Positions 1 to 8,975 of a DNA stretch of 34,823 nucleotides are shown in pieces. Each line of letters starts with the position of its first letter. Position 1 is the stretch's first letter. The position numbers were made by a program, and so were the translations under genes. Origin of the DNA: Actinomycetes bacterium (GTDB lineage: Bacteria > Actinomycetota > Acidimicrobiia > Acidimicrobiales > RAAP-2); NCBI GenBank assembly GCA_021781315.1, contig JAJXXB010000168.1, positions 1 to 34,823 of the forward strand, read 5' to 3'. Below the pieces are notes generated by a model that was not told the DNA's origin, ran no database searches, and was given only the letters and a program-made list of their open reading frames with translations.

Positions 1-981
1 GTCCTCTGCGATCCGGCCCTCGGCCGGGGCGCGACGTGGGCCGCCGCCGGGATGATCGCGCCGTCGGCGGAGATCGCCCCGGGTGAGGAGAGCAACTACC
101 GCCTCCAGCGCCGCGCGCTCGGCGCGTGGCGCGAACTTGGCGACGACTTGGAAGAACTCGTGGGCGAGAACGTGGGCATCTACCAGCGCGGCACCCTGCT
201 CGCAGGATTCGACGCGAGCGACCGACGACTCTTGGAGCAGTTCGCCCAGATCGCCGGCGAGTTCGAAGCCCCCATGCGGCGAGTGACGCGCGCGGAGTCA
301 CCGCAGGTCTTCCTCGGACTCACCCCGCGCATCAACGACGGGCTCATCATGGACGACGACGCGTGGCTCGACCCCGACCAGGCGGTGGACCTCCTGCGCC
401 GGGGGCTCGGCGCACTGGGAGCCACCATCATCGACGAACGGGTTGAGCGGGTGGGCGCGGACGCGGCGGGCGTCATCGTCGAAACGGCCCACCAGACGAT
501 CCACGCGCACGCCGGAGTACTGGCAACGGGCTCGACGGCGCTGCCCGAGGGGGCCCAAACCAGTGGTGAGCACGTGATTCGCCCGATCCGGGGCATCACG
601 GTGCGCGTCAATGGACTGGACCGCAGCGACCAGCCCATGATCCGCGCCTTCGTTCGGGGGCGCGCGTTCTACATGGTCAGTCGCCCCGAGGGCTACTGCG
701 TGCTGGGCGCGACCGCCGAGGAGCGCAGCGAGCTCGTGGTCGAAGTCGGCGAGCTCGCGCGGCTGCTGCGCGACGCGCTCGACGTCGTGCCGTCCCTCGA
801 GACCGCGGCGATCGCCGAGCTTCGCTACGGACTACGACCGGCCAGCGCCGACCTGGCACCCTTCTTCGAGGAGATCCAGCCGCGCGGCTGGGCCTGGGTG
901 TCGGGCCACTACCGCCACGGCGTCACCCTCGCTCCCCTGGCCGCAATGGACAGCGCCGACTTCGTCGCCGCGCGAGCCTGA
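1..981 (+). CDS. thiO: Glycine oxidase ThiO (5' end outside window)
   Basis: FAD-dependent oxidation of glycine to iminoglycine, which feeds thiazole synthesis for thiamine. The frame is open from base 1: the residues before the first ATG (position 52) read DPALGRGATWAAAGMIAPSAE, the start of the family's conserved G-A-x-x-A-A-x-G-M block. The ATG at 52 is therefore internal and the gene begins upstream of the window. The visible 326 residues include the C-terminal part YGLRPASADLAP followed by GHYRHGVTLAP, where ThiO/DAO enzymes carry the flavin- and substrate-binding GLRP and G-H-x-R-x-G motifs. The stop TGA shares one base with the ATG of thiS (TGATG), so the two are translationally coupled. 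The N-terminal Rossmann GxGxxG lies outside the window. Identity is firm from motifs plus the thiS neighbour. Confidence 0.88.
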   Translation, partial: VLCDPALGRGATWAAAGMIAPSAEIAPGEESNYRLQRRALGAWRELGDDLEELVGENVGIYQRGTLLAGFDASDRRLLEQFAQIAGEFEAPMRRVTRAESPQVFLGLTPRINDGLIMDDDAWLDPDQAVDLLRRGLGALGATIIDERVERVGADAAGVIVETAHQTIHAHAGVLATGSTALPEGAQTSGEHVIRPIRGITVRVNGLDRSDQPMIRAFVRGRAFYMVSRPEGYCVLGATAEERSELVVEVGELARLLRDALDVVPSLETAAIAELRYGLRPASADLAPFFEEIQPRGWAWVSGHYRHGVTLAPLAAMDSADFVAARA

Positions 982-1172
982 TGCGGGTCAACGGCGAATT
1001 GCGCGGCGGCGGGCCGATCAGCGTGCGAGCCCTGCTCGACGAAATGAACCTCGACGGGCGCGGTGTGGCGGTGGCGCGCAACGGCGAGATCGTGCCCCGA
1101 TCGTCCTGGGAGAGCGAGATCGTCGGTACCGAGGATGTGATCGAGATCGTCACGGCCGCCGCGGGTGGCTGA
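981..1172 (+). CDS. thiS: Sulfur carrier protein ThiS
   Basis: A 63-residue ubiquitin-like sulfur carrier. Its C-terminal Gly is adenylated and thiocarboxylated and donates sulfur to the thiazole ring. The protein begins MRVNGE, has the VAVARNGEIVPRSSW stretch typical of ThiS (V-A-x-N-x-x-I-V-P-R) and ends in the required Gly-Gly. Length is normal (family about 65). The start ATG overlaps the thiO stop by one base. No thiG follows: the next feature is a tRNA, so the rest of the pathway must lie upstream of the window or elsewhere. Confidence 0.92.
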   Translation: MRVNGELRGGGPISVRALLDEMNLDGRGVAVARNGEIVPRSSWESEIVGTEDVIEIVTAAAGG

Positions 1173-1213
1173 AATCGGGCTCATCAACGCCACCGGCTAA
1201 ACTCACTCTCTCA

Positions 1214-1292
1214 CGGGCTGTGGCTTAGTTTGGTCTAGAGCGCTCGGCTGGGGGCCGAGAGATCGGGAGTTCGAATCTCCCCAGCCCGACCA
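1214..1292 (+). tRNA. tRNA-Pro (anticodon GGG)
   Basis: A full cloverleaf can be drawn. Acceptor stem CGGGCTG (1214-1220) pairs with CAGCCCG (1282-1288), 7 of 7. D stem GCTT/GAGC is 1223-1226 with 1238-1241. Anticodon stem CTCGG/CCGAG is 1243-1247 with 1255-1259, with loop CTGGGGG and anticodon GGG at 1250-1252. Variable loop is 1260-1264. T stem GGGAG/CTCCC has loop TTCGAAT (1270-1276). Discriminator A is at 1289 and CCA is encoded at 1290-1292. It reads proline codon CCC. Just downstream, CACAC-GACCG (1291-1300) can pair with CGGTC and GTGTG (1315-1328) across a four-base bulge, a possible 3' hairpin without a T-run. Confidence 0.95.
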
Positions 1293-1356
1293 CACGACCG
1301 CGCCCCGGCATCGTCGGTCGCGCGTGTGAGATCCCCCCAAGACGCGAGAGAGTGCC

Positions 1357-2427
1357 GTGATCAACCTGTTCAGTCCCCTCGATCTTCGCGGCGTTCACGT
1401 CGCCAACCGCTCGTGGGTGTCGCCCATGTGTCAGTACTCGGCCGATGAGGGCGTCGTCGGCGACTGGCACCTCGTGCACCTGGGATCCTTCGCCACCGGT
1501 GGCGCGGGGCTCGTGCTGGCCGAGGCGACCGCCGTGTCACCCGAGGGCCGCATCTCGGTCAACTGTCCGGGACTCTGGAACGACGCTCATGTGCAGGCCT
1601 GGAGCCGCGTGACGTCCTTCGCTCATTCCCTGGGCACGCCGATGGGAATCCAGCTCGCCCACGCGGGTCGCAAGGGCTCTACCCACGCCCCCTGGGCCGA
1701 TCACCAGTTCGCCGCGCTCGACGAGGGCGGCTGGCAGACGGTGGCCCCCAGCGCGGTGGCGTTTGAGGGCTATCCGACGCCACGGGCCCTCACGATCTCC
1801 GAACTCGACGTCCTGGTGGAGGACTTCGCCGCCGCGGCCCGACGCGCGCTCGCGGCGGGTTTTGACGTACTCGAGATCCACGCGGCCCACGGATACCTCT
1901 TGCACGAGTTCCTCTCCCCCCTGTCCAACACCCGCGACGACGAGTACGGCGGCAGCTTCGAGAACCGCGTTCGGCTCCTCCAGCGCGTGGTCGACGCGGT
2001 TCGCTCCGCGGTACCTGAGGCTACGCCCCTCTTCGTGCGCCTCTCGGCGACCGACTGGACCGAAGGGGGATGGAGTGACGACGAAACCGTCGAGCTGGCC
2101 GCGCTGCTCGCTGGCCGAGGCGTGGATCTCATTGACGTGTCCTCGGGCGGCAACGTTGCGCACGCTCGAATCCCCCTCGCACCCGGCTATCAGGTCGGAT
2201 TCGCTGAACGAGTACGACGCGAGGCGAACGTCGCGGCCAGCGCCGTCGGCCTCATCACCGACCCCCACCAGGCCGACGAGATCGTTCGCACCGGCCGCGC
2301 CGACGCGGTGATGCTCGCTCGTGCCCACCTGCGAAACCCCCGCTGGACCTTCGCCGCGGCCGAGGCCCTGGGCCACGTGATCGCCTGGCCCCACCAGTTC
2401 GACCGGGCGCGCACACTGCACGCCTAG
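1357..2427 (+). CDS. NADH:flavin oxidoreductase, Old Yellow Enzyme family (YqjM-like)
   Basis: FMN-dependent TIM-barrel ene-reductase of 356 residues, expected to reduce activated C=C bonds such as enones with NAD(P)H. The N-terminal SPMCQYSA carries the Cys and Tyr diagnostic of the YqjM or thermophilic-like OYE subgroup. QLAHAGRKGS, the catalytic HAAHGYLLHEFLSP, and SNTRDDEYGGSFENR follow in the standard order. The start is GTG (1357), giving MINLFSPLDLRG as in relatives; the upstream GAGAG is only a weak ribosome site. It stands alone between the tRNA and the FAD oxidase. Physiological substrate cannot be told from sequence. Confidence 0.88.
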   Translation: MINLFSPLDLRGVHVANRSWVSPMCQYSADEGVVGDWHLVHLGSFATGGAGLVLAEATAVSPEGRISVNCPGLWNDAHVQAWSRVTSFAHSLGTPMGIQLAHAGRKGSTHAPWADHQFAALDEGGWQTVAPSAVAFEGYPTPRALTISELDVLVEDFAAAARRALAAGFDVLEIHAAHGYLLHEFLSPLSNTRDDEYGGSFENRVRLLQRVVDAVRSAVPEATPLFVRLSATDWTEGGWSDDETVELAALLAGRGVDLIDVSSGGNVAHARIPLAPGYQVGFAERVRREANVAASAVGLITDPHQADEIVRTGRADAVMLARAHLRNPRWTFAAAEALGHVIAWPHQFDRARTLHA

Positions 2428-2467
2428 GCGGCGCGCCGATGAGCCGGGCGAGCGAAGGTCTCGACGG

Positions 2468-2569
2468 TAGACTGGTTCAAACAGGCCAGGAGGGAAACCT
2501 GGCGTTCGCCCCTGAGGCGAAAAACGATGTGCCCAGAGAGGGTGATTCCGACCGCGGGTTGGACACAGT
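2468..2569 (+). promoter_or_regulatory. Candidate promoter and structured 5' leader of the FAD oxidoreductase
   Basis: A TANNNT -10 box (TAGACT, 2468-2473) would start a transcript near 2480, leaving a leader of about 90 bases before the ATG at 2570. Three hairpins follow in a row: GCCAGG/CCTGGC (2485-2490 with 2498-2503, loop AGGGAAA); TTCGCC/GGCGAA (2505-2510 with 2516-2521, loop CCTGA); CCGACC/GGTTGG (2548-2553 with 2557-2562, loop GCG, one G-U pair). GGAA in the first loop could also pair with TTCC at 2546-2549. The last stem sits directly before the start codon, where it could hide the initiation region; there is no good Shine-Dalgarno. I cannot match it to a known riboswitch class. Confidence 0.35.
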
Positions 2570-3982
2570 ATGGAGAAGAAGGATTCCTTCGTCCTACGAC
2601 ACCTGGCCGACGTTCAGCCCGAATTGTGGTGGCTGGACTCGGACCCACTAGAACCGGCACCCCATTCCGCTCTCGTCGGCGAAGTAGGCGCCGATCTGTG
2701 CGTGGTCGGCGCCGGCTACACGGGACTATGGACCGCGCTACTCGCTAAGGAGAGAGAGCCCGGTCGCCAGGTCGTCGTCGTCGAGCAATACGAAACGGGC
2801 GCGGGCGCGTCGGGACGCAACGGCGGGTTCTGCTCGGCGTCGCTGACCCACGGGTTCTACAACGGCCTGCGTCGGTTCCCCCACGACATGGCGGTGATCG
2901 AGCGCTTGGGGCGCGAGAACCTCAACGAGATCGAAGAGACCGTCGCACGCTACGGCATCGAGTGCGACTGGGAGCGCACCGGCGAACTGCGCGTCGCCCT
3001 GGCGCAGTGGCAGCTCGACCAGATGGTCGAAGAGGCCGCGCTGCGCAACGAGATGGGCGACCACGTCGAGGTCCTGTCGCGAAAAGAAGTGCAACGCCGG
3101 GTCCACTCGCCCACCTACATGGGCGGGCTCTACGACCACGACGGAACCGCGCTCGTCGACCCGGCCCGCCTGGTCTGGGGCCTCGAACGGGCCTGCCTCG
3201 CACTCGGGGTCACCATCTACGAGAACTCCAAGGTCGAGTGGCTCGAGGATGTGGATGACGCCGTGCGTGTGCACACCCCCTACGGCGCCGTCACCGCGCA
3301 GCGCGTCGCGCTGGCGACCAACGTCTTTCCCTCGCTGATCCGCCAGGCGCGCAAGTACGTCGTGCCGGTCTATGACTACGTGCTGGTCACGGAGCCTCTC
3401 ACCGACGCCCAGCGTGACTCGATCGGCTGGCGGGGACGCGAGGGCATCGCCGACGCCGGTAACCAGTTCCACTACTACCGTCTGACCCAAGACGGTTCGA
3501 TCCTCTGGGGCGGCTACGACGCGATCTACAACTTCCGCGGCAAGGTGCGCCGCGAGTACGAGTTCAACGCCGAGACCTACGCCACGCTGGCCCAGCACTT
3601 CCTGGCGACGTTCCCCCAGCTCGCCGGGATCAAGTTCACCCACGCCTGGGGCGGGGCCATCGACACGTGCACGCGCTTCTCGCCCTTCTGGGGCCAGTCC
3701 CATCAGGGTAAGGTCGCCTACGTCATGGGCTTTACCGGCCTTGGCGTGGCGAGCACTCGCTTCGGCGCGGCCACGATGCTCGACCTACTCGACGGACTCG
3801 ACACGGAACGAACCCGACTGACGATGGTGCGCCGCCGCCCGGTCCCCTTCCCGCCCGAGCCGTTCAAGTGGATCTTCATCCGCATCACCCAGGCCGCCAT
3901 CAAGCGCGCCGACGCCCGTCAGGGCCGACGCAATCTGTGGCTCAAGCTGCTCGACGCCCTCGGCCTCGGATTCGACTCCTAG
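2570..3982 (+). CDS. FAD-dependent oxidoreductase, DAO/PuuB-like
   Basis: A 470-residue flavoenzyme of the D-amino-acid-oxidase superfamily. The dinucleotide-binding motif VVGAGYTGLWTAL is at about residues 45-57, followed by VVVVEQYETGAGASGRNGGF, the acidic end of the second strand and the S-G-R-N-G-G-F motif seen in gamma-glutamylputrescine oxidase and related amine oxidases. GFTGLGVASTRFGA near the C terminus matches the FAD-closing motif. It probably oxidises an amine or N-substituted amino acid, with the substrate unknown. The ATG at 2570 has no strong ribosome site and follows a structured leader. The 3' end shares a terminator-like hairpin with the convergent acs gene. No polyamine genes are adjacent, so the PuuB role is only a family guess. 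Confidence 0.82.
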   Translation: MEKKDSFVLRHLADVQPELWWLDSDPLEPAPHSALVGEVGADLCVVGAGYTGLWTALLAKEREPGRQVVVVEQYETGAGASGRNGGFCSASLTHGFYNGLRRFPHDMAVIERLGRENLNEIEETVARYGIECDWERTGELRVALAQWQLDQMVEEAALRNEMGDHVEVLSRKEVQRRVHSPTYMGGLYDHDGTALVDPARLVWGLERACLALGVTIYENSKVEWLEDVDDAVRVHTPYGAVTAQRVALATNVFPSLIRQARKYVVPVYDYVLVTEPLTDAQRDSIGWRGREGIADAGNQFHYYRLTQDGSILWGGYDAIYNFRGKVRREYEFNAETYATLAQHFLATFPQLAGIKFTHAWGGAIDTCTRFSPFWGQSHQGKVAYVMGFTGLGVASTRFGAATMLDLLDGLDTERTRLTMVRRRPVPFPPEPFKWIFIRITQAAIKRADARQGRRNLWLKLLDALGLGFDS

Positions 3983-3991
3983 GCCGAGGGC
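3956..3991. terminator. Hairpin between convergent FAD oxidoreductase and acs
   Basis: Perfect 10-bp inverted repeat: GCCCTCGGCC (3956-3965) and GGCCGAGGGC (3982-3991), with a 16-base spacer holding a further GGA/TCC pairing. The right arm begins at the last base of the oxidoreductase stop codon (TAG, 3980-3982) and ends six bases before the acs stop, so it can serve both strands. There is no U-tract on either side, which is common for high-GC actinobacterial terminators. Confidence 0.6.
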
Positions 3992-3997
3992 TCTCGA

Positions 3998-5965
<1,968 letters not shown>

Positions 5966-6066
5966 AACACTCCCCCAGTTTCGGTAACTCACGAACAATG
6001 CGGTGCGCCAGCGGCGTCACCTTCTTACCTACCACGTCGGGGGCACATGTGTCACACGGGCCAGAA

Positions 6067-6107
6067 CGCCAACGACGCCCGAGCCGATTGGCTGGGCGTC
6101 GTTGGCG
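6067..6107. terminator. Long hairpin upstream of acs
   Basis: CGCCAACGACGCCC (6067-6080) pairs perfectly with GGGCGTCGTTGGCG (6094-6107). Above a single bulged G (6081), AGCC (6082-6085) pairs with GGCT (6090-6093) around a GATT loop, for 18 base pairs in total. There is no T-run on either side. It is about 100 bp upstream of the acs start and 170 bp downstream of the satP stop. It may be a second terminator for satP or a structured element in the acs leader. Confidence 0.5.
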
Positions 6108-6211
6108 GTTGGGTCCGGTGGCAAGCCACCAGTGACTCGTACCTTAGTCCGTGCCGCCGACGCCGCGTGGGACACCTCGACCCACTCGAAAAAACTTCAC
6201 TTCGTACATCG

Positions 6212-6253
6212 TCACACGGCGGCGCTGGGCATGGCCGCAGCGCCGCCGTGTGA
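6212..6253 (-). terminator. Probable satP transcription terminator
   Basis: TCACACGGCGGCGCTG (6212-6227) pairs perfectly with CAGCGCCGCCGTGTGA (6238-6253). GGC/GCC extends the stem past one bulged G (6237) to a three-base loop. Read on the minus strand it begins 20 bases after the satP stop codon (6274-6276) and is followed 17 bases later by six Ts (complement of AAAAAA at 6189-6194). The T-run is farther away than in a textbook intrinsic terminator. Confidence 0.6.
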
Positions 6254-6273
6254 GTAATCGTTTAGTCCGCCGA

Positions 6274-6852
6274 CTAGCTGCGCGGACCCACCGGGAACAC
6301 TGTGCGCCCCCATGTCTCGTTCACCACGCCGGCCATCGAGGTGTACCAAGCGATGATGGCCGTGAGGATGCCCAGCCAACCGCCGATCTTCGTCAGGTTC
6401 TCATGCCCCGCACCCCAGGCTCCGAGCGTCAAGAAGACGAACGTGACCAGCAAGACAACGAAGACGGAGAAGATCGCCGTGTTGGTCTTGGCCGCGGCAA
6501 CAGTCATGTACAGCGTGAAAATGGTCCAAGCCAGTAGATAGACACCAAGTGCGCCCTTCACTGCGAGACCGCCCTGGAAATTGATGAATGCATAGATGCC
6601 CATCCAGAAGGCACCATACGAGGTGAAGGCCAGTGCTCCGAAAGTGTTCTTCCGAGCGAACTCCCACATGCCCGCCGCGAACTGCGCGATGCCGCCATAG
6701 AAGAGCGCGAGCGAAATCGCCCCGTCGATTCCAGCGCCGGCCGTGCCACCAAACTTGAAGAGCCCTGCGTTGAAGCTACTGAGCAGGAACGTCGTCATTG
6801 CAAAACCCGCCAGACCCAGTGGTCCCGGATCGGCAACTTTGTGTTCAGACAT
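6274..6852 (-). CDS. satP: GPR1/FUN34/YaaH (SatP) family acetate permease
   Basis: A 192-residue integral membrane protein with about six hydrophobic helices, the size of E. coli SatP/YaaH, which imports acetate and succinate with protons. The family signature near the N terminus is recognisable as DPGPLGLAGFAMTTFLLS (usually N-P-x-P-L-G-L). Its place beside acs supports acetate uptake. The ATG at 6852 is preceded by TGGGGGA five bases away, the same heptamer at the same distance as in acs. A 20-bp palindrome lies 29 bases upstream. The gene is less GC-rich than its neighbours: 33 of 60 bases in each of two stretches I counted (6421-6480, 6541-6600), against 43 of 60 in trpA (7321-7380). That may reflect membrane-protein codons or recent acquisition. 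Confidence 0.88.
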   Translation of the reverse strand: MSEHKVADPGPLGLAGFAMTTFLLSSFNAGLFKFGGTAGAGIDGAISLALFYGGIAQFAAGMWEFARKNTFGALAFTSYGAFWMGIYAFINFQGGLAVKGALGVYLLAWTIFTLYMTVAAAKTNTAIFSVFVVLLVTFVFLTLGAWGAGHENLTKIGGWLGILTAIIAWYTSMAGVVNETWGRTVFPVGPRS

Positions 6853-6881
6853 TTAATTCCCCCAAAATTGAATGCACCACA

Positions 6882-6901
6882 AACCATCGGAATTGATGGT
6901 T
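6882..6901. promoter_or_regulatory. Palindromic operator candidate upstream of satP
   Basis: AACCATC (6882-6888) and GATGGTT (6895-6901) are exact inverted repeats with a 6-base spacer, a size that suits a dimeric helix-turn-helix repressor. It lies 29 bases upstream of the satP ATG in an AT-rich 174-bp gap (6853-7026). On the minus strand a weak promoter (TGTCAA, then TACGAA 15 bases on) would place the transcription start inside it. No regulator gene is adjacent. The rest of the gap shows nothing else I can support. Confidence 0.4.
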
Positions 6902-7026
6902 CGTACCTGATTTAACACCCTTGACACATTGCGGGGCGGGATTCTTCGCTCAATTTTGCCGAACGGGCAGGGCCAATAGTCCCAAACGAGTAGCGGTGGG
7001 CTAATGGACGAGCCGTGCCGGGCGCC

Positions 7027-7794
7027 TTAGTCGAGCGCGCGACGGAAACCGTTCACTAACTTTTCGGTGTCAGCGGGCGATGCCCCGTCGAGAATCGTGC
7101 GCACCAGTGCCGAGCCCACGATCACACCATCGGCAACCTCCGCGGCCTCGCGAGCCTGCTCGGGGGTGGTGATGCCAATGCCGACGAACGTGGGCAAGTC
7201 CGTTGCGCGACGCACGGCCGCAACGACGCGTGGCGCCGCCCCGAGATCGGCTGCGCGACCCGTGACCGCCATGCGCGCCGAGGCGTAGACGAAGCCCTCG
7301 CTCATCGCGACGATGCGAGTGACGCGCTCGCTCGGCGTGGAGGGAGCGACGAGGAAGACGGTCGCCACGTCTACCCCGTGACAGGCTTCACGCCAGGGTT
7401 CCGCCTCCTCGGGGGCGAGGTCGGGGACGATGGCGCCGTCAATCCCGCTGTCAGAGAGACGGCGCGCGGACGCGGCCAGACCGTAGTGGTGCAAGACGTT
7501 GTAGTAGCTCATCGCCACCAGCGGGACCTCGGCGCCGAGTCCGGCGACCTCGGCGCACAGCGAGTCCAGCGTCGTGCCGTTGGCGAGCGAACGCAGTCCG
7601 GCCTCTTGGATCACGACGCCATCCATCATGGGGTCCGAGAACGGTACGCCGATTTCGACGGCGTTGGCACCCCCGGCGATCGCGGCCTCGACGTGGCGCA
7701 CCCAGTCCGTCGTCACACCCGCCATGAAGTACGGGACCAGGGCTTTCACCCCCGATTCGCGCAGCGCGCGCAGGTGACGCTCGAGGCTCTTCAC
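7027..7794 (-). CDS. trpA: Tryptophan synthase alpha chain
   Basis: Cleaves indole-3-glycerol phosphate to indole and glyceraldehyde-3-phosphate and channels indole to TrpB. It is 255 residues, slightly short of the usual 260-270. The catalytic Glu is in NAVEIGVPFSDP and the catalytic Asp in PMMDGVVIQEAG, where most relatives have ADGP, so the Pro after Asp-Gly is replaced by Val. The flexible loop reads MAVTGRAADLG (usually GVTG). Phosphate-binding GIGITTPEQA and DGVIVGSALV are present. The start overlaps the trpB stop by four bases. It is the last gene of the trpC-F-B-A operon. Confidence 0.95.
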   Translation of the reverse strand: MKSLERHLRALRESGVKALVPYFMAGVTTDWVRHVEAAIAGGANAVEIGVPFSDPMMDGVVIQEAGLRSLANGTTLDSLCAEVAGLGAEVPLVAMSYYNVLHHYGLAASARRLSDSGIDGAIVPDLAPEEAEPWREACHGVDVATVFLVAPSTPSERVTRIVAMSEGFVYASARMAVTGRAADLGAAPRVVAAVRRATDLPTFVGIGITTPEQAREAAEVADGVIVGSALVRTILDGASPADTEKLVNGFRRALD

Positions 7795-8975
7795 GATCCG
7801 CTCCGCAAGATCGAGAGGACCTGGGCGACGTCCTTGTCGCCGCGTCCCGACAAGTTGAGTAGCACCGTTGAGCCCAGGGGAATCTCTCGACCGGCCTCGC
7901 GGATCAGCCAGGCCACCGCGTGGGCCGACTCCAGCGCCGGGATGATCCCCTCGAGCTCACTGAGAGTGCGCAGCGCATCGATGATCACCTCGTCGCCCAC
8001 CTCGACGTAACGGGCTCGTCCGCTTGCGGCGAGATGCGCGTGCTCGGGGCCGATCCCCGGGTAGTCGAGACCCGCCGAGATCGAATGGGCCTCCTCGATC
8101 TGGCCGAACTCGTCTTGCATGATGAGCGAGCGCATGCCGTGCAAGACGCCCGGCGAGCCGTGACCCACCGCCGCTCCACCGGCGGCCTCGACGCCGACGA
8201 GTTGGGCACTCGAGTTCGCAAAACCAGCGAAGACGCCGGCCGCGTTGGATCCGCCGCCCACGCAGGCCACCACGTAGTCCGGGGTGCCCACGCGAATGTC
8301 GTGGAGCTGACGGGCCGCTTCGTGGCCGATGATGCTCTGCATTTCACGCACCATCCACGGAAAAGGGTGCGGACCCATGACCGAGCCCAGGCAGTAGTGC
8401 GTGTCGTCGACGCAGGTGACCCACTCGCGCATCGCCTCGTTGACCGCGTCCTTGAGAGTTCGACTGCCCGACGTGACCGGCACCACAGTGGCGCCCAGCA
8501 ACTCCATACGAAAGACGTTGAGCTCCTGGCGCTTCGTGTCGACCTCGCCCATGAAGATGGTGCACGCCAATCCCAGCCGCGCCGCGGCGGTCGCCGTGGC
8601 CACGCCGTGCTGGCCGGCTCCCGTCTCGGCGATCACGCGCGACTTGCCCATGCGAACAGTGAGCAACGTCTGACCGACCACGTTGTTGATCTTGTGCGAG
8701 CCCGTGTGGGCCAGGTCCTCGCGTTTGGCGTACACGGAGATGCCCAACCGCTCCGAGAGGCGAGTCAGCGGAGTAATCGGCGTCGGGCGTCCGGCGAAGT
8801 CCGCGAGCACGCTCTGGTACTCGGCGAGGAACTCGCGGTCCGACCAGGCGTCGAGGAAGGCGTCCTCGAGCTCGAGGCAGGCCGGCATCAGTGCCTCGGG
8901 AACGAAGCGCCCGCCGAACTCGCCAAAGCGCCCGAATTCATCGGGCGTCGACATGTACACGGTGTTCTCAACCAC
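7791..8975 (-). CDS. trpB: Tryptophan synthase beta chain
   Basis: PLP enzyme that condenses indole and serine to tryptophan. It is 394 residues, normal length. GRFGEFGGRFVPE is near the N terminus; the PLP lysine is in HTGSHKINNVVGQ; ETGAGQHGVATATAAA carries the catalytic Glu; the phosphate-binding GGGSNA and the C-terminal LSGRGDKD are present. I use the GTG at 8975 because AGGAG lies a few bases upstream. The ATG seven codons later (MSTPDEFGRF) has no ribosome site. The start overlaps the trpF stop by eight bases. Confidence 0.97.
   Translation of the reverse strand: MVENTVYMSTPDEFGRFGEFGGRFVPEALMPACLELEDAFLDAWSDREFLAEYQSVLADFAGRPTPITPLTRLSERLGISVYAKREDLAHTGSHKINNVVGQTLLTVRMGKSRVIAETGAGQHGVATATAAARLGLACTIFMGEVDTKRQELNVFRMELLGATVVPVTSGSRTLKDAVNEAMREWVTCVDDTHYCLGSVMGPHPFPWMVREMQSIIGHEAARQLHDIRVGTPDYVVACVGGGSNAAGVFAGFANSSAQLVGVEAAGGAAVGHGSPGVLHGMRSLIMQDEFGQIEEAHSISAGLDYPGIGPEHAHLAASGRARYVEVGDEVIIDALRTLSELEGIIPALESAHAVAWLIREAGREIPLGSTVLLNLSGRGDKDVAQVLSILRSGS

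Larger units (their letters stand above)
5966..6273. other. 308-bp hairpin-rich intergenic region between satP and acs
   Basis: No convincing gene is present. The interval holds four inverted repeats: a long hairpin at 6067-6107, GGTGGC-aa-GCCACC at 6117-6130, GTGGG-N9-CCCAC at 6167-6185, and a long hairpin at 6212-6253. Closer to acs there is the palindrome CACATGTG followed by TCACAC at about 6044-6057. The acs promoter should be between about 5985 and 6060 on the minus strand, but I see no clean TANNNT box there. The region could be terminator plus structured acs leader, or could encode a small RNA. Confidence 0.45.

Noticed and set aside
2539..2554. Resemblance of AGGGTGATTCCGACCG to the core of the FMN riboswitch, upstream of a flavoenzyme
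   Set aside because: Only one short segment matches; the other conserved stems of the FMN aptamer are absent and the ATG follows within 20 bases, so a full aptamer does not fit.
6044..6057. CRP/GlxR-like site (CACATGTG followed by TCACAC) upstream of acs
   Set aside because: The half-site spacing does not match TGTGA-N6-TCACA, so I list it only as part of the intergenic region.
6921..6926. Perfect TTGACA -35 hexamer on the plus strand
   Set aside because: No -10 box follows at 16-18 bp and no plus-strand gene lies downstream; the flanking genes run the other way.
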